From positions 1 through 35,556 of the forward strand of contig CAICTM010001155.1 in the NCBI GenBank assembly GCA_903772945.1: a stretch of DNA of 35,556 nt, given 5' to 3'. Source of the stretch: Seminavis robusta (taxonomy: Eukaryota; Bacillariophyta; Bacillariophyceae; Naviculales; Naviculaceae). The notes under the pieces are model-generated. The model saw nothing but the letters and a program-made list of their open reading frames with translations, did not search any database and was not told where the DNA came from. Positions 10,306-21,041 of the stretch are shown here, piece after piece. Each line of letters starts with the position of its first letter. Within the stretch, counting starts at the first letter, position 1. The translations under genes and the position numbers were made by a program.

Positions 10306-11009
10306 GGTGACAGTTCTATTAGATAAACAGATGAGATAGATTGTGCATCACGCGTCCGCAGGAAGATCGTCAACAAGGAATTCAGCTCGCAAACGAAGCC
10401 TTTGTGCAGGATACGCTTCCCCGCACTTCAACTCAAGGTTGTGACGTTAAGAAACAGGGAGACTGGGTTTATGAATTTGTTTCCCATCAACCCGAAAAGA
10501 CAAAAACACGAGCGAAGCCGAAATGCACAATCGAATGGCACCCTCGTACCGGTACCTGGTACTAGTATGGGATCGATCACATCAGGAGAGATGCGAGTAC
10601 GGCACTATATCAGTGCATATCATGAAGCAGATACAGCCAGACACCGGCCAATTTAGCTAGCTACCGGTAGGCCGGTAGGTGATGCTACCAGTAGTAGCAC
10701 CGAGTGTACCAATACCGGACACGAAGATCTCCAATTCCAAAGGGTGCTCTCCGCCGCCGTGACGAAAATGAAGACTAGTTTGATGGATGCACGCAATGCA
10801 AACGATCGAGGCGATGTTTCCCAACACGAATATTAATCAGCCGCAAGTAGAAAAGTCGGTTTGCAGTTGCATTTACACTAGGATTACAACTACTTGTAGT
10901 AAAGTTGCATTCAGACTTCTCGAACGCAGTGCGCAAATCCTTTCTCCTCGCGCTTGGTTATTGAATCTGCTCAGTTTCATTTCCAATTTGATAAATTCGC
11001 ATGCGCTTC
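10306..11009. other. Promoter side of LHC gene and spacer, with palindrome clusters
   Basis: The first 200-300 bp on the left should be the promoter and leader of the light-harvesting gene. Clusters of GGTACC, ACCGGT and CTAG words occur at about 10545-10570 and 10655-10700. No coding frame is convincing. Confidence 0.5.
10442..10447 (+). promoter_or_regulatory. TGACGT core upstream of LHC gene
   Basis: The hexamer TGACGT lies about 137 bp before the LHC start codon. TGACGT is the established core of bZIP and aureochrome binding sites and of the CO2/cAMP-responsive elements studied in diatoms. A single hexamer is expected by chance every few kilobases, so this is only suggestive. Confidence 0.3.
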
Positions 11010-13471
11010 TCAACTGGCGTCCTTTCCGCCCTCAGCTTTCTCCTCGTCATCGCCGGGCGGCTCCGTCTTGACTTTCTTGCTGGAAGGAGCATCACCCTCG
11101 TCCTCTGCCTTCCTCTTCTCGTCTCCTCCGCCTCCGTTGGCATCAGTACCTTGAGCTTTCGCCTTTGCCTCGAGGCCATCTGCTTCCCTCTGACGGCGCG
11201 CGATGTCCTCTTTCAATTTCTGAAGTCGATCTTCAAGCGCGGCCTGCTCTTGCTGTCCCTTCAGAATATCGACCTGAGACGCGGGCGCAGACGAAGAAGC
11301 AGCCGCTGCTGCGACAGCACCGCCGCCAGCACCCTGCTGCATGATTTGCTGCTGGCGAAGAAGTTGTTCCATCTGCTGGTTCTGGCTTCCTGTAGCCCCC
11401 AGCCCTAGAGAACCACGTTGCTGGCCAAACATGGGGTCCATGCCAGGTGCGCCAGCGGCAGCACTCTGCTGCTGCTGGAGCAATAACGCCATTTGCGGAT
11501 CCCCTCCTCCCATTTGTTCCGCACTTGCCTGCTGTTGGAGTTGTTGCTGTTGCTGTTGGAGCTGTACGTTCAGACAAATGAAAACACAATCAACGTTATC
11601 GAACACGAAGGCAACATCAACAGCACGCGTTATCAAGCAAAGTACCTGCTGCTGCTGGTAGAGGTTCATCATCAAGGTTGTTTCCTGGATCTCATTCAAA
11701 AGATTCATGTGATGCAACTTAAGCATCCTGTGAAAGTAGTACAGAGCGCAACCGATCAGCACGAGTGTGACAAGAATTAATGTAGCACGGATGCAGCTTG
11801 AGTCACTTACTCATAGTGCCTGCGTACGAACGAATAAGAGCAGTTGGAACAAAGTCAGGTGACCGTGTCGAAGCAAGAAGCATGAAAAAACAGTTATGGG
11901 GGTCTCACTGGTTGGGGTTCACCGAGAATCCCATTTGAGGCATTCCTCCTCCTAGGTTGCCTCCGCCGATTCCAAGCCCAAGGCTTGACGCGCGTCGCTG
12001 TTGTTCGGCATTCTTTTGAGCGTAATGGTCTGCACGTGCTGCTTCGTAGGCTGCAGCGGCGCCTCCGCCCACGAGTGGGCGGTGTGGAGGCATTCCGGGG
12101 TCTCCTCCATCTAGAACGACCTGACCCAGAGAACCGAGAGATCGACGACGTTCCAAGTCATCTCCAATCATGGAGAGGCCTATCGAAGAAGATCGACGTT
12201 GCTGCATTAGGCTGTTGAAATCTGCGTCGGATGAAGGCCAACCAATACTGTTACTTCGGTCAATCGGGGGGCCACCACGGGCCATCTCTACACAAACATC
12301 AGAAATTCATTATACTCACTTGCTTGGGAGACGGTAAAACCTCGATCATACATGCGAGCCTTATCAACATCTTACCTGCTGCCTTCTTTTCAGCATCGTC
12401 TTCTTCTCCCGCCTTTCTCCCCAATCGTCCAGACACAACACGAACACCCAGGCGTTCGAGTTCTAACATGACCCAATCACGGGTTGGTTTTGGGCGCATG
12501 GTAGATCGCCAAGCTCTAGTAAGAGCTTTGGCACGAGCGCATTTCTCGTCAGCTTCGGCTGCGGGGAATGTGCCCAAGGCAATGGTCTTCCCAGCCCACT
12601 GTCAAACGCAAAAGGAGACAGAAACATAAACGTGAGACGAAGATGGGCATGTGGGATTGATCCGGACCACGAATGAATGCAAGCCAGCCGTGTCAGCGCC
12701 GGGCAGGCTACCCTTAAATCTTTCCAACCGGCAGGAGCCAAGTTCTGAGAATCTCCACTTTCTGCCGCAGTCATCTCCAACAAGCTTTGGAAGGCACAGG
12801 GGACAACCTTATGAAGGCCAGCAAAGAGTTGCCGGCACGTAGAAAGCGTACTGGAGCCTACGAGGAACGGGTTTTTTGTCCTCAACCAGAGCGGCAACGA
12901 TGACCGGGGGTTTGTGGTGAAGTCATATGACACTCTCGATGCCTCAGTTGACTGCTCGGTTGAACTCCACCGCTCCCATATTCCCACAACAACAACAAAA
13001 ATGAAGCTCCGACGCAACCAGAACGCCATTATCTGATGTCATGGCGCTTCGGGGCGGTAAACTGATCGCTATTTTTCGAATTTGGCGTACGACTCAACCA
13101 AGGTTCACGATGGTGAACAGGGAGAAGAGCGTCTCCTTGGTCTCGTCGTTGGATCATGGAGCGAAACAGTGTCGCTGAGCAGGGATCGCGACGAATGATG
13201 ATGAAAGCCAAAGCCCGACAAAAGTCGTGTGTTCTCACAGATCCCTCCTCCGCAATTCCTCCTCTGATGCAAAGAAGAAGGGTGGAGAAATTGGCGAAGA
13301 CAACATCGACGGAGATGGCCATCACACCAGCAGAACAGCAGAACACCCACGATCACAGCAACCTCTAGAATCCAAGCAAAAATTACCCACCTTCACATGT
13401 ACGGCTTTCTTGCCTCCGCCCCCGGAATTGTTAGGAGCTGCGGCTGCATTCGAAGAAGCGTTTGTCGCCAT
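11010..13471 (-). CDS. Gln-rich nuclear protein with AP2/ERF-like segment
   Basis: Five exons are read on the minus strand: 13471-13391, 12598-12376, 12287-11909, 11727-11646 and 11561-11010, all GT-AG and in phase, giving about 438 residues. The joined exons 1 and 2 read as a beta-hairpin, KKAVHVK then WAGKTIALGTF, followed by a Glu/Ala-rich helix with CARAKALTRAWR. This resembles the second half of an AP2/ERF DNA-binding domain (…WLGTF…A). The N-terminal half of that domain is not visible, and it may be missing or lie in an unrecognised exon in intron 1. The rest is low complexity: Ser/Arg patches, Gly-rich stretches, several poly-Gln runs built by the joins at exons 4 and 5, a coiled-coil-like charged stretch (EDRLQKLKEDIARRQREA), and a basic/acidic tail with SSKKVK, a possible nuclear localisation signal. 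A transcriptional regulator is likely; targets are unknown. Intron 1 (792 nt) is far longer than the rest. Confidence 0.7.
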
Positions 13472-14024
13472 GGTTGTTTTGTGTGTGGTGTTTGACTTCT
13501 TTTCACCAGAAGCCACGCGGGTCCGTCGTTTGAAAGGGATAAGGTTAAATCTTTTTTCAAGGAATTTCCTCCCCGTCGTTGACTATTTTCATGCAGGCTA
13601 GCTGGCTACTGGTAGTGCACTGAGCCGCCGGTACCGGTACACTGTACCAGGTACTAGGTACTAGTACTACAGTATGTGGCGTTCTGGCTACTACTAGCTA
13701 CTGGTAGTAGCCACCTATTGCTGTAACAGGATATTTATCACGGCACCAATTGTTGCATTGGGGCACAGCCAGAAGAGAACATTACGGTACTGTACTAGTA
13801 CTCCTATCATCTGCCAAGATAATCAAAATGTGGTTTGCTTGAGCAATGCGTGCTGCCCAAGCTCCAAAGACCTGAATGGAAGTCCAAAAGCTTCAGGTTT
13901 CCGCCAACTTGCTCCATACTTACATGTTGTTTGCGAGTTTTCTGCGATACCTATACTACTAGCTAGCTAGCTCGATCCAACTATTACGTTTGAGCACGGA
14001 TGATAGTACTTTATTTTGTTTGTT
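13472..14024. other. Intergenic spacer rich in GTAC/CTAG palindromes
   Basis: It includes the presumed promoter of the Gln-rich gene. From about 13595 to 13800 the words CTAG, ACCGGT, GGTACC and GTACTAGTAC recur densely. No gene is recognised. Confidence 0.5.
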
Positions 14025-14657
14025 TCAGAATGAAAATGTGAAAACTACAAATGCATAACAAAGCAACCAGGCTCTGCTAGTTGCCTTGGTAGGCAAAAAT
14101 CCCGTTGGGAACCAACTTCTAGAAAGTACCTGCTTCGGACAACTCCAAGTCTTCCATTCCATGGCCAAGACATCATAGACACACATCTCCTTGTGCTCTT
14201 CATCCCAGTGAGCACAAGCCTTCAGTTGCTTGGGTTTCTGTGATGATGGCCTCTCCAAGGCGACGAGCCGTGCTGGAGGAAGCTTGTGGCAAGTAGCAGG
14301 TATGTGGGTGCTGTGGGAATCTGTCTGATTGAAATAGCTTGGTTTCATTTGCAAAGACTTGCCATTCACTCCAAAGGCATTGGGATCAGTCACGACAGTC
14401 TTGCCATTACGAGCAAACCAAACACCACCCTCATATGATCCCATCAAGCCAACGGAATTGCCAAAAGTGGCATTGGTGGCATTCAGCAAATGTGCGTGTT
14501 CAACACCATTGACAGCATAACCACCCCAGCCAGTGACTTCTATTATGTGCTCTCCAATACGAACAGCAACAGTTTCAATAAAGGAGTATTGGTTGCGAGC
14601 TTTGGTTCGAATGACAATATCGTAGGAGGATCCCTCGTATTCACAGCACGAAGCATC
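14025..14657 (-). pseudogene. Fragment of a von Willebrand factor type D-like domain protein
   Basis: An open stretch on the minus strand from 14657 (just after an in-frame TGA at 14658-14660) to a stop at 14025. It contains YDIVIRTKARNQYSF, VAVRIGEHIIEV and GWGGYAVNGVE, then GLMGSYEGGVWFARNG, and finally ACAHWDEEHKEMCVYDVLA. These are the strands and cysteine-rich tail typical of vWD-like domains in diatom surface proteins. The expected domain start is missing. No signal peptide is linked to it, and the neighbouring frame that opens with ATG at 14839 does not resemble the domain. I read it as a truncated or frameshifted relic of a secreted or cell-surface protein. An unrecognised upstream exon is an alternative. 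Confidence 0.6.
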
Positions 14658-14996
14658 TCAGCCACGGCCTTTCGTAACATGGAATTTTCAACCCGTATAG
14701 TAAACGCCTCTGGTACAACTTCTACGCATGCAATGCGTGGATGAAACGTTTTACCAGTAGGAAGCATGCTCAGAACATGCGTGCCTCGGACGTTTCCTAT
14801 CGGACACATCTCCTTCCACGTGTAAGCTCCTGGAGCCATCTTCTATTCAACTAGAGTTAAGGTTTATCATTTTCCAGACTTGGCAGTTACCGGTAACAGA
14901 GGGCAACCACACACAACCCACAACAACAACAATTGACTCCACTATGGAAGCATCACAATGGCCTCCAGCCCTGTTAGTGAGCCCAACTACGCTGTT

Positions 14997-15044
14997 TACC
15001 ACTACTACTACCACTACCACTACCACTACCACTACTACTACTAT
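14997..15044. repeat. ACTACC / ACT microsatellite
   Basis: A run of ACT and ACC trinucleotides about 48 bp long. It lies in the spacer between the vWD fragment and GUN4 and gives repetitive Tyr/His or poly-Val readings, which should not be taken as protein. Confidence 0.9.
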
Positions 15045-15083
15045 TCAATAAACCTAGACGCATCCTCTGTATCAACACAGCCA

Positions 15084-15154
15084 TCCTGCAAGCGGCGCGG
15101 TAGCTCAAGCTTCGTCGCGAACGTCCTGCAAGCGGCGCAGTAGCTCAAGCTTCG
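15084..15154. repeat. Two direct copies of a 31-bp unit
   Basis: tcctgcaagcggcgc…gctcaagcttcg occurs at 15084-15114 and again at 15124-15154, with one mismatch and a 40-bp period. The second copy leads into an open frame that runs to the stop at 15448, with charged composition (…EIHHATDLKIGAMKRKEEL…). I do not recognise it, and it has no clear start. It may be a decayed gene fragment. Confidence 0.7.
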
Positions 15155-16119
15155 GAACGTGGAGCGACTCTGGCAGCCACCAACGAAAAAATTGCCGAAA
15201 TACATCATGCTACGGATCTAAAAATCGGAGCTATGAAGCGTAAAGAAGAGCTTGTCGCATGTCGCAGCGAAGAAGGAGCCTCCACGAAGAACTCAGCTGG
15301 AATTTTCCATTGGAATGGCAAAATCTGTGAATGGGAATTGAAGCTTCATCTCAACCAGCACTTCGCTCATTATCATCATGCTATGGATCCAACAACAATA
15401 TGGATCCAACAACAGTACGAATCCAACAATCAGAGCTATGAAGTGTAGCTAATGAAACCGGTGCTAGTCAACAATTAACAATATTTGGACGAACGAATGC
15501 GAAATGAACACACAACAAAATGACAGAGTTTGAATTTCCTTGTTAAAAAAGAATGGTGCTATTTCTGCCTGAGGTGTTTGAAAAAGCTTTAGGAATGCTG
15601 GTGCCTGGCTAAGACTCATAGGGGGCTCTCTTCATAGCACGCTTCCCAGGAGAAAAGCAGAGCTCAGAAGATACTAGTACTTTGCCAATAAGCCAGAAGG
15701 GCATTGCCTCTAGCTAAGAACCCCCTCCTCCTCCCCTCCTCCTCTTCTCTTCTTTTAACTATCTTGCCCCTGCGGGGCATGTTTTCTTTTCACTATACTG
15801 AATGAAAATTTTCGTAGTAAAACGACGAAAATAAAAGTGTTTTGCCCATGCAAATTCACGAAAGTCCGAATTTTGCGAAAACTGTCCCACGGTGTGGTAC
15901 TCACAGGCTTAGTATCCGTTTCTTTCGCACCAACACGATGTAAATTTCCGATTGACGTCAGCCCAGGTGAAGAATGATCAATCAACTCAACTTCAACTTC
16001 TAGCGCCACGCGGAGGGAAACGAGAAAAAACTCGATTTTCTTTGCTGTCTCTCAAGTTGAACGAAGGCAACGCATTGTTTGTAGCTGGTATTGCAAGAAG
16101 ACACCTTTAGATTATCAAG
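15155..16119. other. Spacer and promoter region of GUN4
   Basis: It contains an unassigned open frame ending at 15448, a polypyrimidine run (CCT/CT-rich) at about 15721-15757, and the GUN4 promoter side. TGACGTCA lies at 15953-15960. Nothing else is supported. Confidence 0.5.
15953..15960. promoter_or_regulatory. TGACGTCA palindrome upstream of GUN4
   Basis: A perfect eight-base CRE-type palindrome about 160 bp before the GUN4 start codon. This is the classic bZIP dimer site, and its TGACGT half occurs at a similar distance upstream of the LHC gene. Function is inferred from position and motif only. Confidence 0.4.
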
Positions 16120-16975
16120 ATGATGAGAGCTCCCTCAACAGTTACTTTGGCATTTTTTGCTTTGCTTTGCGCTTCCGTTCAAGGATTTGGAGTTGTCCCA
16201 GCAGGAGAATCACGCACTCAGGTTGCACTGTCGGATGCCCCACCTGCTGTGAGCGACGCTTCTGAGGTTGCAGATGTTGCCATTCCCACCAACCTTCCAT
16301 CTGAAAAGGGAATCGACTACGTTCCTTTGGCAACCATGTTGGCCACTGGGCAACTTGCTGAGGCTGATCAGGTACGGCTTGTGTTACCTGGGAAATCATT
16401 CCCTACTTGAAGTATACCGCATTCCCTCAACCAAGGCTTCGTTTTTCTTTCCATTCACTTGTTTCGTTTATGTGTTACCAGTTCACCAGGGATGCCTTGA
16501 TTGAGTTGTCTGGAGCCAAAGACAAGGGAAGAAATTTTGTATATTTCACAGATGTCAAGCGAATCCCTGGCACTGACTTGGCAACTATCGAAAGGCTCTG
16601 GAGTGAATTTTCTGGGGGCAAATTTGGATACTCTGTTCAAAAGGTAGGATGATGTGTGAAGTTGAGCAGCAGCTGAGAGCTTTGAAGCTGTTTGGAGAGG
16701 AAAATCTGATGAACATGTTGCTGCTTGTACAGAGAAAATATCGACAATCCAAGGGCGACTTCGAGGCCTTCTGTAGAAAGATCGGATGGACTACCAAAGA
16801 AGGTGAAGTTGAGAGAAAGAAGCGTTGGTTTGGTGCTTCCGAGTTCATCTACGACGTGAAGAAGGCACCTGAAGGGCACCTTCCTCTTACAAGTGCTTTG
16901 AGGGGAACATCGTTGATCAAGAATATTCTTGCCCATCCCGTCTTCGACGACGAAGAATGGAAGAAGCAGCCATAA
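16120..16975 (+). CDS. GUN4: GUN4-domain plastid protein (Mg-chelatase activator)
   Basis: Three exons are read: 16120-16371, 16482-16643 and 16733-16975, with GT-AG introns of 110 and 89 nt and phase-0 joins, giving 218 residues. The start is a signal peptide ending in CASVQG with cleavage before F23, fitting diatom plastid import. The GUN4 fold covers about residues 65-200. It reads YVPLATMLATGQLAEAD, then FTRDALIEL, VKRIPGTDLATIERLWSEF, GKFGYSVQK, and after intron 2 KGDFEAFCRKIGW and APEGHLPL. GUN4 binds protoporphyrin IX and Mg-protoporphyrin and stimulates Mg-chelatase at the head of chlorophyll synthesis. The C-terminal stretch after GHLPL is longer than the bare domain. A TGACGTCA site lies upstream. 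Confidence 0.93.
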
Positions 16976-17478
16976 ATTGGACTCTGCTCTTTAAGAGCTG
17001 AGACTGTGGCTGGCTATTGTGAATACTAGTAATTCATTACAAGCAAAATACTATGCTATGGTTGCGCAATTCCATTTGGAAAGTCATAGATCCATGGCGA
17101 ACTCCACGGTCTACTAGCGGTTTTCCCGAATGATTTGTGTCAGTCTCAGCTGACTTGTAGTGTTGTTAGATTGAATCTGTCATTCTCGTGGAACAGCGAT
17201 CGGGAACACCAGCTAGCAATCTGTAGGCCTAATAAGCACAAGGTCCGAGACTTCAGTTTTCGGGCCCTGCGATTGAAGGCACCCGGCCTGCTACCGGTAG
17301 CCAGGGGCTGCAACGAGGTCTACAACAGGTAGAAACGAACTGCATGTATGGAACGAAAGACATCATTGTTTCTCTCAATTATGAATTCTTATTTGCCAGT
17401 AACAAAACACCCGATCGCACGTGAAGGCTAGACTAGCCTTTCAAAATATGGCTAGTAAGTGCAGTTGTCAATGAGCGC
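16976..17478. other. Convergent spacer between GUN4 and NTT, with a short hairpin
   Basis: It holds the two 3' untranslated regions. The palindrome AAGGCTAGACTAGCCTT (17424-17440) lies about 40 bp past the transporter stop and could form a small hairpin in its 3' UTR. No gene is recognised. Confidence 0.55.
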
Positions 17479-19760
17479 CTAGCCCTGAGATTCGGTTTGC
17501 TTCATGGCCTCTTCAAACTGTCCAGACAAGGATCCGACTGCTCTATACCACATGAACACCATCGCAAAAAGGATCGCGGCTAGATACTGAGAAAATGAAA
17601 GGGTACGGAGGATTAGCCAAGCATTGGGAACTTTTGCAAACATCACCATAATATCTCAAGAAGAGAGCCAGAACTTACTGGTGTAGAGGCAGCAAGGCTG
17701 CCAACTGCAAAGATGAGGACCTGCTGGATCATGGCGCCTCCACTTTTGCCTAGTGGATTGCCGACCACGTCAATGGCTGCCTTCCCCTTAGTCTTAGACT
17801 CTTGGTCCAGTGGGATGTATGCCATTTCCTTGCAAGGGTCGAACAAGGAATATTTGGCGCTCTTACTGAGAATGTTTTGAGCAGCGCCAATAAGAACTGC
17901 AAGCATCAAGGGTGTTGTCCCAAAGAGTGCTGCAAGCGGTTGAACTGTCTGTGGCAGAAGTGTTAAACCGAAGAATGCAATGCCCGTGACGCCAATCATC
18001 TATTCCAAGAGGAAGTGGTCAGGAGTAACCGATGAGCAAGTAGGATTGACCATAGAACATGAAACGAATAGAGACTTCTTCAACCTACCGTTGGGGTTAC
18101 CATAGCGGCAAATTTCCATCCGAACTTCTGGAATATGGTCCTACCAAGAAGCATCATCACAAGGGTAACGGTCCCAGTAGCCGATGAAAAGTTTCCCATG
18201 AAGGCTGAGTACTCGTTGGGATTTGGGAATGCTTGCTGTGGGCACGAAACAGAGAATTGTTAGCAGCCAAGTCAAACCCTATGTCTTGGCCAAATTGCTA
18301 CGCACCTTGAGTTTGGACTTCCAGCTGACCTCCACAATGTTGATGCAGAGACCATACGAGATGACAAGCGTCGCCAAGTCACGAATGTACGGTGAACTCA
18401 TGAGAAACTTGGCTGACTCCTTCATTGTCATCCGCGCCTTCTTCTTGCGTGGGAACTTCTTGGCCTCTTTGACGGAATCCATTTTTGATACGATATTGTC
18501 TTGCATGTACTTGTATGCTGCAAGAAGGACGCCCCCACTTCCAACCACAGCAGCCATCAAGAATCTTAGGCTGACTGCCCAAGCATCTACACCAGGAGCC
18601 AGGGTCCCCCTCATTTTCGATACCCACTTCACGTACTGTCCCGAAAAGATCAAGGCCACATTGGCTCCCATCCCAAACAGCGGGTCTACAAGGATGTGCG
18701 TGGAAGGCAACCCATCAAGTGAGCAGATTGCACAGATACCCACCAAACAAAGGAATCCCCACCTGTCTGAAACATCAGCTTTGTGGCATCAACTTACAAT
18801 ACTTCTTCGCCTCCTCAACGGTAGTAACTTCATTGGCAAACCCCCAGAAAAGCAGTGAAGTCACAACACTGCCCCACATCTCTGCCATTCAGGAAAAGCA
18901 ATTTGTGAGCGAAGTAAGCCATCGTGATGCAGTTGTGATGGAAGTGACAGGCACATTCCTACCTGCCATAACGTAGAACAATGCAAAGGACCAGTTTCGG
19001 ACAATGGCCAAAGGCGCAGAAAAACCTGCCGGAAGCTGATTTGCCAGGATATCCACAAGTCCATGAGGATGAATGATGGATCTTGCAGGGTACATGAAGA
19101 GTGCAAAGCTCGCAAAGAAGATCAAGAATGGGATAACCAGTGCATAAAAGACGTTCTTGAGCTCCATGTTATCGCACATAGAAGCATAAAGGCCAGTAAA
19201 GCCCTACAAATGGCAAGAGAAATTGTTTGTGGGGTTTGAGTGAAATGATACAAGTGTGAGGAAACTTATTATTGTCAAAATGCACCGCAGCGAACGCGTC
19301 TACCTAATCAACTTACAATCGCAGCTGGCAGATTGCAATATGTTTTGATAAAGGGAATAACTTCCGCACCGCTTTTGTAGGCTGTGATCATGAGCACATC
19401 TTTGGTATCACGCAAAATTGTGTAGTTGAATAGAATGCAGAAGAACATCAATCCAAGTGGCAGCAGCTTTTTCCTTTCATTCTTAGGTGGAACAATCGAC
19501 TTGATTTTGTCAAGAAAACCCTTTTTGTCACCTCCTTCCGAATCCACAGTAGATTCTCGATGTGTACCTCCTGATGCTGAGTTGGTCTTCGGGGGCAGAT
19601 GAAGGGGGGAGAAGATTTTTCCATTGGAAAATGAACCGGGGCTGGATGCCACCAAGGGTGGAGCTACCCTGGATATTCGAGGGACAAAGCCTGAAGCATC
19701 AGGCAACAAAAAAGCTACCAACACAAGGGCTGAGTTGATGGTATTGGAGAAACCGAGCAT
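17479..19760 (-). CDS. NTT: Plastid ATP/ADP (nucleotide) translocase of the NTT family
   Basis: Seven exons are read on the minus strand: 19760-19317, 19203-18963, 18881-18798, 18685-18306, 18235-18089, 17999-17679 and 17586-17479. Introns are 70-113 nt and GT-AG, all joins keep frame, and the product is about 574 residues. The start ATG gives a signal peptide ending DASGFVP, the diatom plastid motif, followed by a hydrophilic transit region. The body is a multi-pass NTT transporter: FNYTILRDTKDVLMITAYKS near helix 1, then NVFYALVIPFLIFFASFA, GMGANVALIFSGQYVKW, PYIRDLATLVISYGL, NPNEYSAFMGNFSSATG, and SAKYSLFDPCKEMAYIPLD, a stretch well conserved in the family. These carriers exchange ATP for ADP across the plastid envelope. 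Substrate preference within diatom NTTs cannot be settled here. The next gene to the right starts divergently at 21042. Confidence 0.94.
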
Positions 19761-21041
19761 CTTGCTTGAAAAAACCAGGATTTTTTTTGTTGATGGAAGA
19801 TAGCTGATGGTGGCAATCACTTTTGAAATAATGATGGATTGGGAAAGATGATGATGATGCGGCGTGTCTTTGGAAAAGCGCCAAATGGCAGTGGCATGCA
19901 AAACAGAATGCTTTTGCATCAGACATCGATTTGATGAGTTGATGGACAGCTGTCTTTCACCTTCCGTCGCATCATCGACCACTGACGACAGTTTTTCTGG
20001 GTTTATGATTGGTTGAACCGTACCAATAGACTACTACTTTACTATTAAGATATCACAATAATGAAAAGCAATGATGAGTCGCTGTCTCTGCAAACATCAT
20101 GTGGTCTACCTGTACTTGGATTGGGCATCATGGGGTGAGGACATGGACTGTGGGAGAAGCGAGATGAAAATTATCCCACGGCTTTTCAGCGTGGTATAGT
20201 CAACCTTATTAGCACTTTTAATTAAGATCATGAGACGAGATTGTGTTCCACAATAATTGAAGATTCAATTCTTCTAGTCAAGCAGGCGCACCATACGTCT
20301 TGAAAATGATAAACCCAATGAAGCAAAGATATTTATTTGGTGATCTCTATGGTGAGAGTATGAAGGGTATTGCAACGGCCATTGCGACAGTTGGTATCAT
20401 ACTGGATTGATTTGTTTTGTACATGTATGTTCTGGTACCAGCAGCGACAATAGGATATCTCATCATTCGGCAGTTTGTGAGTAAACTCACTTTTTGCAAA
20501 AATCGTATGATATCTCATCACTGAGGTGGTACCGGTAGAAACCTTCCGTTTTGTGGACCTCTCGATTTTGGGTTCAACGGGAGCACATGTGCGCACTTCT
20601 GAAACCTCTTGATGGACCAAATGTGCACCCATTTTAGTAGCTCTAACGCTAACAAAGCTATCTCAATGAAAAACTGTGCGTCCTGAGAAGAAGACACGAT
20701 GATGTGATGACAAGGTCGCGGCGGCCACGCTTGTCAACAGAGGTGATAATAAACACTCACTGCTGCTGTCCTGTATCGTCATCCACACGGCAACGCATGC
20801 CGCCACGTACATTTCTCTCGTGGGAGTACATACCAGCCAAGCCAAGCTGCTGGTCCGCATTGCCCGATTAGGCGATGTGGCGGGTGGCATGTGGCTGCTT
20901 TCACACGATGTTTTCTTTCTTGTTGCTGTGAGCAACAAGATCATATATATTTTCTTCGAGGTGAACATACACGCCTGATCAATCTACCCTCATTATCTCA
21001 AATCGTTGTGTCATAAAATAAATTGCAATAGTCTAATCAAG
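19761..21041. other. Divergent spacer between NTT and desaturase
   Basis: It contains both promoters. A hairpin lies at 20919-20939 (stem CTTGTTGCT, loop GTG) followed by an AT-rich run, about 100 bp before the desaturase ATG. No coding frame on either strand shows domains. Confidence 0.5.

Noticed and set aside
12463..13029. A long minus-strand frame with a hydrophobic start
   Set aside because: It overlaps the second exon of the AP2-like gene in another frame and lies mostly in its first intron, with no family resemblance.
14543..14839. An ATG-started minus-strand frame upstream of the vWD fragment
   Set aside because: Its sequence does not resemble the start of that domain and it is not in the same frame, so it was not joined to it.
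19761..19982. Upstream extension of the nucleotide transporter frame
   Set aside because: The frame is open further upstream, but the ATG at 19760 gives a signal peptide ending in the ASAFAP-like motif; the extension has no such feature.
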